From Calendula officinalis (taxonomy: Eukaryota; Streptophyta; Magnoliopsida; Asterales; Asteraceae): a DNA stretch of 64,000 bases. The stretch is from the NCBI GenBank assembly GCA_963853835.1, contig OY970830.1, positions 42,761,466 through 42,825,465 of the forward strand, given 5' to 3'. Made by a program: the position numbers and the translations under genes. This document shows positions 56,493-64,000 of this stretch, in pieces. The notes under the pieces were generated by a model, which was not told the DNA's origin, did no database searches, and saw only the letters and a program-made list of their open reading frames with translations. Position 1 is the first letter of the stretch. Each line of letters starts with the position of its first letter.

Positions 56493-57182
56493 TGTTGGAT
56501 TTATGTGCACAGTCAAGTACACGTGTCATCGTGTCCAATGTTATAAGGCACTAAAGGGTCACACCACTACACACCCAATAATGGACAACCGAATAAAGTA
56601 AGTTGTGTGGAATAATTAACTAGTTAAGTTAATTATAAAGAAGAGAATAAATAATAATAAGTTAATTATTATTTAAGAGGAAGGTTAAATATTAAGTTAA
56701 ATATTTAACGGACAGTTAATTAATAGTTAATTAATTAACTAGTAAAAGTCCAAGGGTTTAAAGTGTTAATAGGAAGTTTAATTATGTGATTAAACATAAT
56801 TAACTCCAAGGACTTAACGGTAACTTAATCCCTTATAAATAAGGGACTAAGGTTAAGGCTTAAGGGTTACACAATTGCATCACTCAAACCCTAATCTCTC
56901 CCTCTCCTCTCTCCTTTTCGGCCGACGCACGAACAAACCCCAAGGGGTTGTTCGTCGACTTCGTGTTCGACGCAAGCCACACCCACACGAGTTTCGTGTA
57001 TTACTTTGTTGGTACAACGCGGTCTTGCAGTGTGTTCAGGTGGTGCGATAGAGGTGGATCATTCTTTAGCAATCTAAAGGTAATGTTCTTAATCTTCTTC
57101 TTCTTGTGATTCCATTGTTTAGTAGAGATCAAGTATGTAAGATTCAAGTTCCGACATGTGAATCCTACAAGGTTTTCCTACA
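56493..57182 (+). repeat. 5' LTR of a Ty1/copia-type element
   Basis: 690 bp, TGTTGGATTTATG...GGTTTTCCTACA, followed directly by a primer-binding site. The TGTTGG...CCTACA ends are typical of plant copia LTRs. A TATA-like 'ccttataaataaggg' lies near 56840. The 3' LTR is not found in the window, presumably because later insertions separate it. Confidence 0.8.
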
Positions 57183-57183
57183 G

Positions 57184-57195
57184 TGGTATCAGAGC
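57184..57195 (+). other. Primer-binding site of copia element
   Basis: TGGTATCAGAGC one base after the LTR, complementary to initiator-Met tRNA. Confidence 0.9.
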
Positions 57196-57229
57196 TTTCT
57201 ACTAATCTCAATGGGATTCAGTTGAGTTT

Positions 57230-57595
57230 CTTTTTGTTTAGTAAAAAGAACCCTAGAAAATTTAATCCAAGAAAATTGTTCAAGTTTATGAGCAATTGGA
57301 TTGAATAGGGTTCTAGATAAAAAGAAATTAGGTTTCTTTTTCCCCTTCCTTTTTTTTCGAAATATATATATATATATAATTATTAATTTTTTTATATCTT
57401 AGAAAGAAACCTAGTAAAGTTTAATCCAAGAAAATTGTTCAAGTTTATGAACAAATGGATTAAATAGGTTTCAAGATAAAAGAAATTAGGTTTCTTTTTG
57501 TTTAGTAAGAAAACACTAGAATTTTTGATCCAAGAAAAGTTGTTCAAGTTTATTAACAACTGGATTGAATAGGATTTTTAGACAAAAAGAAAAAG
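57230..57595. repeat. Imperfect tandem repeats in copia leader
   Basis: Three ~110-150-bp units with the phrase 'aatccaagaaaattgttcaag', each followed by 'attaggtttctttttg' or a decayed form. They lie in the untranslated leader between the primer site and the expected gag start. Confidence 0.75.
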
Positions 57596-57597
57596 GC

Positions 57598-57639
<42 letters not shown>
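57598..57639. repeat. (TAT)n microsatellite
   Basis: About 14 uninterrupted trinucleotide repeats following the leader repeats. Confidence 0.95.
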
Positions 57640-57640
<1 letters not shown>

Positions 57641-57993
57641 TAATTTAAAAAATTAAAACGGTAGTCGAAACCAAACCAACCGAGACTCGGTTGGGGCTCG
57701 GTTCGACGACCGAGTGGTCGGCCGAAACCAAACCCACCGAGTTTTTCGGTTGGGTGATGGTTTCTTGGTGACCAAGTTATCATATTTAGGGTACAAGATT
57801 TTATGTGACCTAAATCGGGAATAAATAATCTACAAGATTTTATGTAAGATTTTTATTTTATAAAGTCAATCTATGTAAATCTTTTTTTTTTTTTTGATTT
57901 TTGACTAAATATCAAGAATAAAATCAAAAAGTGAAAGATATACATAAATCTTGACTAGATCATTTTTTTTATTTTTTTTAATAATAAAAGATA

Positions 57994-58257
57994 CTCCCTC
58001 CGTCCCTAAATAAAGTTCCCATTTCACCTTAAATTTTTGTCCCTAAATAAAGTTCCCATTTCACAAGTTGATGGGGTCCACTTAATAAAATAATATAATT
58101 ACCATGGACCCCACTACTAACTATCCACTCACATTCTTTCTCTCTCCAAATCAACTTTATATTTTAATCAAATTTATTACCAATAACCCCACCACTAACT
58201 TTCTCCTTAAATATTGTGCCCAAGAGAAATGGTAACTTTATTTAGGGACGGAGGGAG
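57994..58257. mobile_element. Stowaway MITE in copia leader
   Basis: 264 bp, CTCCCTCCGTCCCTAAAT at the left and the complement (ATTTAGGGACGGAGGGAG) at the right, flanked by TA at 57992-57993 and 58258-58259. The terminus differs from the 37057 copy (CTAAATAAAG versus CACAAAGAAG), so it belongs to a different subfamily. Confidence 0.9.
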
Positions 58258-58519
58258 TAATAAATTATTAAAACCAAAATAATTTCGAAATTAAAGGGGA
58301 AATAGGAAATCCGTTTATGGGTAATTTAAAAATTATCAGTTTGGTAATTTAATAATTGTCAGTTTATTTATTTCTTTAATATGACATAACCCAAAAGTCG
58401 GGACATTGTGTTTATTTTAAAAGTTCCGAAATTTTTTATTTTTTTTATTTTTCGGAAATTAATTTTTTAATTTATAAAAACACAAAACTAAGTCTTTGGG
58501 GTTATGACTAGAGATGCAC

Positions 58520-58720
58520 ACAAACCGGTTGTTGACCAAACCGGTTTCGGGTTTGACCCTAACCGGTTTTGGTCAACGCCGGGCGTAACCGGTTTTAGCT
58601 ATAACCGGTTCGGTTAGTAACCGGTTCCGAGCCATGAAAACCCCAACCGGTGTAACCGGTTACCGGTTCGATTAGTAACCGGTTCGGTTACTACCCGGTA
58701 AAAAAACCGGTTTTGACCAG
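58520..58720. repeat. Subterminal AACCGGTT motif array of hAT element
   Basis: About twelve copies of the palindromic octamer AACCGGTT or a one-base variant within 200 bp of the tip. In known hAT elements, clustered subterminal motifs are transposase-binding sites, and this array fits that role. Confidence 0.8.
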
Positions 58721-58960
58721 TTACACTATAATACCCCTTTTTTTGCCGCAATTCGATATCAAACACAACCATTAAACGTTTTATCAAAACACAAACATTC
58801 ATTAAGCTTAGAAAGATTAAGAACATTCAAGTACACATAATTAAACATAAAATGATAAAAATACGAAAGTTCGAAAGCCCTAACAATACGATTAAACTAC
58901 AAATCATCGAGATTCGAGATTTACTACTCTTGTAGGTTTTGATTCCATTGTTGTATGTCT

Positions 58961-60793
58961 TCACTCTTCGTCGCTATCTTCTTGTGGGTCATTATCTTCA
59001 TATTCATAACCATCGGAGCTAGATGCTCGGGACGATTCACCTTCTTGAGCTATATCTTCATCGGAAAGTGAGGTTGCAAGACCTTGAGCAACTTCCATGT
59101 CGAGAAGTTCTTCTTCAACGTCAAGTTCCTTCTCTAGCTTTTGTTTGTCTTGAATCCGGTCCGCTGCATCCAAGTGATCCTTCAAGCAAATACACATCTC
59201 CAAAGACGCCGGCGTGAGTCTTGTTCTCCTAAGAGATAATATCCTGCCACTAAGAGAAAAAGTCGATTCCGAAGCTACCGTAGAAGCTTGGACACTTAGT
59301 AAATCTCTGGCCATGGCGCTTAGAATGGGAAATTGAGGCTCCCTTTCTTTCCACCAAGCCAATATATCAAAATGTTCGATTTCTCGAGTGGTCATATTGC
59401 CTAAAAAGTTTGTTTTTGTATATCTCGACAATTCGCCATTAGCGGATTCTTCACTACTCTCACCCCTTTGTCGTTTAGTTGTTTCCTCTCTTATAGTATT
59501 AAATAAATGGGCTAATGGGTCGGTGGGAACATCAACATTGCCAAAAATTGGGGCAAACGAACTTGAAGCATTTGGTTCACCATACTTTTGAAAATAAACC
59601 ACAAATAAAGATTTAAAATTTTCCTAAAAATGATCTTGTGCCTCTTTAATATATGTAGGCTTTACTAAATGCAAATCCAAATCAAGACAAATTGCACTAA
59701 TAGTGGTTTCGACACCGATTTTATTTAAAGTAGGGTCTAACATGGCCGAACATGTAATTGCCAATGGTATTTTGTGAAAATATTTTCTTAGTTTAGTTTT
59801 CATTGGCGCGACCATTGTTTTATAAATACCACCTTCCAAAACAAAAGTATCAATTTTATGAGCCATCAAATATAGTTGTTTTAGTACATAATGACTTGTT
59901 GGATAGTAAACACCGGATACTAAAACCGTTACATCTTTAAAAAGTTTAAACAATTCGGTTAGCTTTTTAATAACCTCCCATTTTTCGTCACTAAATTTGT
60001 TTAAAATACGTTTCTTTGTAAAAAGTTTGTCATGAAAATATTGTAAAGTTCCACGTTGATGAAGACCACATACAAACATGTCATAACTTGAATTCCAACG
60101 AGTGGTAATGTCCCAATTAGGTGATAAATAAAGTGAATTCATTTGCTTACACAAACGAATATATCTTTTATGTCGTTTTGGACCCCTTTTAAAATCATCC
60201 ACTAGCATCACATAAAAGTCATGTGTTATAGCACTAATTTCCGGTGAGTTCAACCCATCTCGCACAAATAAATTTATAATATGTGCGAGACACCGACTAT
60301 GGAAGAAAAGACCATTCACGGGAGGTTTGAATGCTAATATTAGCTTTGCAACCACATTTGTATTATTAGATGCGTTGTCGAACGAGATTGCAAAAACTTT
60401 TCCATTTAATATAAAGTTATTTATTACGTGACTTAACATATAAAATAAATTTTGACCCGTATGGGGATGTGGAAAATCTTCAAACGCGATCACACGCTTC
60501 ATCATTTGCCATGTGCTTGGATCGATCCAATGTGCGGTAACACAAAGGTACGAATCGGGCGAACCATGAGGAGCCGACCAAACGTCCGTTGTTAGGTTCA
60601 CACTTGTATTTAAATTTTCAAAACCATTTACTAGATCATTTTTAGCCAATTTCCAAAGTTTTAAACAATCTCGTCTAAGAGTAGTACGACTTACATGATT
60701 ATAACGTGGTTGAAGCTCTTGTTGGATGAGGCGCGTCAATCTTGGGTTGTCAAAGTGGTTGAACGACATGTAGGAGCTAATACCAATTTTCAT
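58961..60793 (-). pseudogene. hAT transposase, one in-frame stop, N terminus missing
   Basis: One reading frame is interrupted once by TAG at 59624-59626 (...AQDHF stop ENFKSLFVVYFQKYG...). The first part (60793-59627) has the RNase-H-like core typical of BED-type hAT transposases: RTTLRRDCLKLW, LTTDVWSAPHGSPDSYLCVT (first acidic residue), FAISFDNASNNTNVV (second), FHSRCLAHIINLFVRDGL and TRWNSSYDM. The second part (59602-58961) is the hATC dimerisation domain: FDILAWWKEREPQFPILSAM, ARDLLSVQASTVASESTFS and RRTRLTPASLEMCICLKDHL, then an acidic tail. The BED zinc finger expected upstream is absent; homology stops near 60800, just before the copia LTR. Only one stop over ~610 codons indicates recent inactivation. 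Confidence 0.88.
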
Positions 60794-60854
60794 TAAATAA
60801 AATACAATACAATTGGGAAATGACTAAAACAAATACAAGATTGAAATAAGAATA

Positions 60855-61495
60855 TGTAGAAACAAAGAAGAAACAAGTTTTGGTTGAGTCTCGTGAAATT
60901 CACGATCCCCTTAAAATAGATTCATCGTCTATTTCCCAGGGTAAAACAACCGATTAGTTTTACACTACCGAATATAATCCAAGCCCGAACACTTATCGAA
61001 TGTTTTTTTTTGTTTAAGGATCACTAAAAAATTGGAGAGAGCAAATTGTGATGCTTGTAAGTGGGTGTAGACAAGTTGGTGAATGTGTGTCTTACAAATG
61101 AACCACACCATCTCTATTTATACTAGAACATGGTCATGGGCATAATGACCTTCATTAATGTCATTATGGTCATTATGTCAATTCAATACAAAGAAAATAA
61201 AACCACTAATTCAAATATATATTTTAATGACAAACATTAAAACATAAATATTATTATCAATAGTATTATTTGAATACACTCTACTACACCAAGTGAAACA
61301 CCGAACCCCCATGAAACCCGGGAGACGAGCGTTGATAGATTCAAGTTCCCACTAGTTCATTTGTTTTATTTCTTTGTTCCATACACCCCACTTTGAGAGT
61401 CGATATCTCATTCACCACAACTACATTTTGGACATACCAACCATTAATTATATATAATAAAATATATAATTATAAGTGTCCAAAATTTTCCAACA
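60855..61495 (-). repeat. 3' LTR of a second copia element (minus)
   Basis: 641 bp. In minus-strand sense it starts TGTTGGAAAATTTTGGACAC and ends TTTGTTTCTACA. The purine tract ATTCATGTGGGGGAT lies directly before it (61496-61510 on plus). The probable 5-bp duplication copy is GAATA at 60850-60854. Its other LTR lies outside the window. Confidence 0.75.
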
Positions 61496-61510
61496 ATCCC
61501 CCACATGAAT
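61496..61510 (-). other. Polypurine tract of second copia element
   Basis: ATTCATGTGGGGGAT on the minus strand abuts the LTR. This G-rich form is characteristic of plant copia elements. Confidence 0.8.
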
Positions 61511-62742
61511 AGAGATTGATCGAAAACACAACAAAATTTCGATAAATGTTCAACAGTTAAGTCTTGCAAAGGATATGTAGGTGTTAGCCTTTGAACCTTC
61601 CCTTGAGAAGCACACTTAGTCTCCTAGCAGTCAGTAGACGTGATGTCCTTGAACTGAATCCGCCTTTTGTGTAGACGACAATATACATTCTCACAAGACT
61701 CTCCCTAACTTGTTCATATCCTCTTATCGTGCCCATCTTGGTCATGGACACTGCCTGGTTCTGCGAGAGCTACTAAGAATTGTGCCCCAACAATTCCATT
61801 GGAAGCGACCCCACTTCTCCCTCACATAGGTGATTCTCTACAAGGAATCATTAAAAGCCATAGTGCTTATCCTCATTGTCACTGAACTAGGAATGGACTA
61901 GGAAGTAGTACAATGTACTCCCTTTAAGAATGTTTGGAGGAATTCCGTTACCCCCACAGTGACATCACTTCGTTTATACAATTAGGTTGTCCTATTGAAC
62001 CTTGATCTTGGGATCTCCAGTCAACTAGGTTAGGTTTCCTTCACATAAATTTTATTCCAAGGGCTTTAGTCTCATTCCACAATAACTAACTCTCTACTTA
62101 AGCCTTTTTTCATAAGCGGATCCGCGATGTAATCAGAATAGTTAATCTTAATAACTTCGATCGAGAGTAGTTATCATATCGTATTATGTCTTACCATTAT
62201 ACATTGTACACTTGACTAATGTAAATGTAAGACAATGATATATACCAATTTATACATCAATTATTTGGAATATCTTCCTTAATTGATGTAACTTTAGGAA
62301 GATGAATGAATACCTTAGCAAGGTACCCCCACATTCGTACGTATTTATAAGACAGTTTTCTTTCAAACCAAAATTTGTACGATGTTTCATCTAACCCTTA
62401 CGAGGTATCTTATATAAAAGATAATTAGTCGACGCACGACATACCCCCACATTTGTACAAATTAATGTATCGATTGCTTCATTTTTACTTTTCTCTTAAG
62501 TAAAATTGCACTCTTTCGTGTATATCAAGGAGTTTTGGTTATTTCTTTCAACCAAATGGAAGGATGATTTTTGTCAATTTGTTACATTTGTGATTTTAAA
62601 TCAATGTGAAATGTTGGTGGTAAGCCATTTAATTTATTTAAAACATATTTAATTAAATTTATATGGCATAATCAACCATGTTATATATTTTAACAATTCA
62701 AAATAAATGAACAACTTTATTAGCATTTTATCAAAATTGCGG
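61511..62742. other. Copia interior without pol
   Basis: Between the purine tract and the protease remnant only about 1.2 kb is found, where integrase, reverse transcriptase and RNase H (over 3 kb) would be expected. No such motif seen on either strand; 'accttgctaagg'-like and 'ccccacatt' phrases recur. The pol region has been lost or replaced. Confidence 0.5.
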
Positions 62743-63150
62743 TTACAAGTTGTCACATTTAATTTTAAAATTTTTACCAACACCAATTCCACATTTTGAT
62801 AACACAATTCCATTGGACTCAATCACAACCCGAATAACAATCTTAGTAAGCAACCATCCGGACACAAGATTTTTATGAATCCACGGAACATACAAAATAT
62901 TGCTCAACATGACATCCTTTCCGAAAGTAATCCTTAAGATAACAATTCCTTCACCGTTGATACATGTGGTAGCCGAGTTTTCCATAAAAAGTTTTTACTC
63001 ATTTTCAACATCTTTGAATGTGATAAACATATTTTTATCGAAACACACATGACGGGTAGCACCCGTATCGACATACCATCCACTTTATTTGGTTCCCACA
63101 AATTCAATTCCGACAAATCGAAATTCATGGCCACAATATGCACATCTTCC
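62743..63150 (-). pseudogene. Copia protease / gag-pre-integrase remnant
   Basis: The minus strand reads GWYVDTGATRHVCFDKNMF (protease active-site region, DTG), then a stop, FMENSATTCINGEGIVILRI, TFGKDVMLSNILYVPWIHKN and LVSGWLLTK. This matches copia polyproteins (VDTGATRHVC..., MGNSATTxVxGxGxVxLK, LxNVLYVPxIRKNLVSG). Frame changes near 63000-63100 and the loss of downstream pol show it is defective. No gag zinc knuckle was found to the right. Confidence 0.8.
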
Positions 63151-63299
63151 TTCATGTGTATTACCATGTTAGGCATTGTCACAACATTTGTCATTTTTAT
63201 CAAATAAAAATGAAAATTTGACCAATAAGCCTCAACAATCAATAAGTTTCACAAAAGAAACACAATTTAATTAGTTATAAGATTTTCTTGCAAGTATCC

Positions 63300-64000
63300 T
63301 TTTTCCAAGAATCAACTCAAGAAACCACGGCTATCTTGTATCTTACTAACTAATATCCACCAAACTTTTACCAAGTCTCACAATTTGAAAGTAAAATTCT
63401 AGATGTCAAAGCAATCCATAGATATAAAATCCGAAGAATTTAACTTTTACCAAATTTGAGAAAATTCAAGTAACCAAAGATATCTTGAAATCTTAAAGCG
63501 ACACAACCTTTTTATTTCAAAAATCTTATAATTTCCAGATATCTCACATTATGAGACTATATTCAAGAAACCAAAGTAATCTTGACATGCATAAAATGGA
63601 AATTAAAATTGTTCAAAGAAAAATCTCTATAATTCAAGAAAACAACAATAATGTGAAACTTCAATCCAAACATTCAATTTCCAAATAGTCTCACAAATTG
63701 AAACCATATGTCAAGAAGTCAAAGCTACCTTGACATGCATAAAATGGAAATAACATGAACGAATGTACTTTTCTTAAATTCAAATTTTTGAAAATCATAA
63801 AGTAAACTCTCACAAGATTGAGAATAAATTCAAGATGCCAAGGCAATCTTGATAACTAAAAGTTATAAAATTTTAAAACAAAAAATTCAAGTACATTTTC
63901 TCACTATATGAGATTAAATTCAAGAAAACCCAAGTTATCTTGATACTTGAAACAAAATAAATCAAAACATTTATATCCAAAAAACTTTTAATTTCCAAAT
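63300..64000. repeat. Degenerate tandem-like repeats in copia interior
   Basis: The phrase 'caagaaaccaaag.tatcttga' recurs in variant form near 63313, 63466, 63563, 63711, 63832 and 63921. It alternates with 'ctcacaatttgaga'-type phrases and 'catgcataaaatggaaat'. Spacing is irregular (roughly 90-150 bp). The region lies where gag would be expected but has no gag ORF. It continues past the window edge. Confidence 0.6.

Larger units (their letters stand above)
58509..60854 (-). mobile_element. hAT-superfamily transposon, upstream end cut off
   Basis: The 3' terminus (on the plus strand TAGAGATGCACACAAACCGG, start 58509) is followed by a dense AACCGGTT array and then a transposase on the minus strand. 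The bases before the tip, GTTATGAC at 58501-58508, would be one copy of the 8-bp duplication. The opposite terminus and the transposase N terminus (BED zinc finger) are missing because a copia element starts at 60855. They may resume beyond the window. Confidence 0.8.

Overview
The window looks like repeat-dense intergenic DNA from a flowering plant, almost certainly a eudicot. Support comes from intron-rich plant genes (VAP27), an intronless PLS-class PPR gene, and a high load of plant-type LTR retrotransposons, CACTA and hAT elements, Stowaway and Tourist-like MITEs and tRNA-headed short repeats. The very long LTRs (2.3-3.0 kb) starting TGTAACGACC or TGTAACACCA, and the general repeat style, make Asteraceae my best guess, but that is inference. 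Only two convincing host genes are present: VAP27 (41788-44727, minus, 8 exons, 236 aa) and a PPR gene (50296-52255, minus) with a one-base frameshift. A 113-codon orphan ORF at 8766-9107 is a weak third candidate.

Layout. 1-7046: a Tourist-like MITE (201-469), then a CACTA-type element with ~500-bp terminal inverted repeats (575-7046). Its right arm is split by a ~4.4-kb insertion carrying a decayed Helitron helicase end, a MITE, a short-chain dehydrogenase gene fragment and two tRNA-headed repeats. 7047-10735: mostly featureless, with the orphan ORF. 10736-24769: a non-coding LTR retrotransposon in an LTR-internal-LTR-internal-LTR arrangement with one shared 5-bp target duplication; its middle LTR is a mosaic of the outer two. 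24794-36507: a solo LTR split by a nested 9-kb gag-only LTR retrotransposon (26156-35160, minus). 36508-41700: MITEs, tRNA-headed repeats and a large fold-back element. 41788-44727: VAP27, with a fold-back element in intron 6. 45190-49312: a decayed retroelement ORF, part of it repeated, bracketing broken pieces of eIF4A-like and FtsH-like genes. 49765-49996: a SINE. 50296-52255: the PPR gene. 52562-54340: a related LTR with a 1-kb mini-retrotransposon inserted at its first bases. 56493-64000: a copia element (plus) interrupted by a Stowaway MITE and by a hAT transposon, whose upstream end is in turn cut by a second copia element (minus) running off the window.

The two host genes are not functionally linked. 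VAP27 is an ER membrane tether. The PPR protein would act on organelle RNA if its frame is intact in the living plant. The rest is a record of nested insertions, much of it datable by target-site duplications (TTA, TAA, TCAGA, GTGAA, AGTGG, GTCAC). The most unusual structures are the mosaic three-LTR element, an array of covarying hairpins with a common TATGTT loop inside it, and two features shared by two different LTR families: CpG palindromes and a leader-splicing layout.
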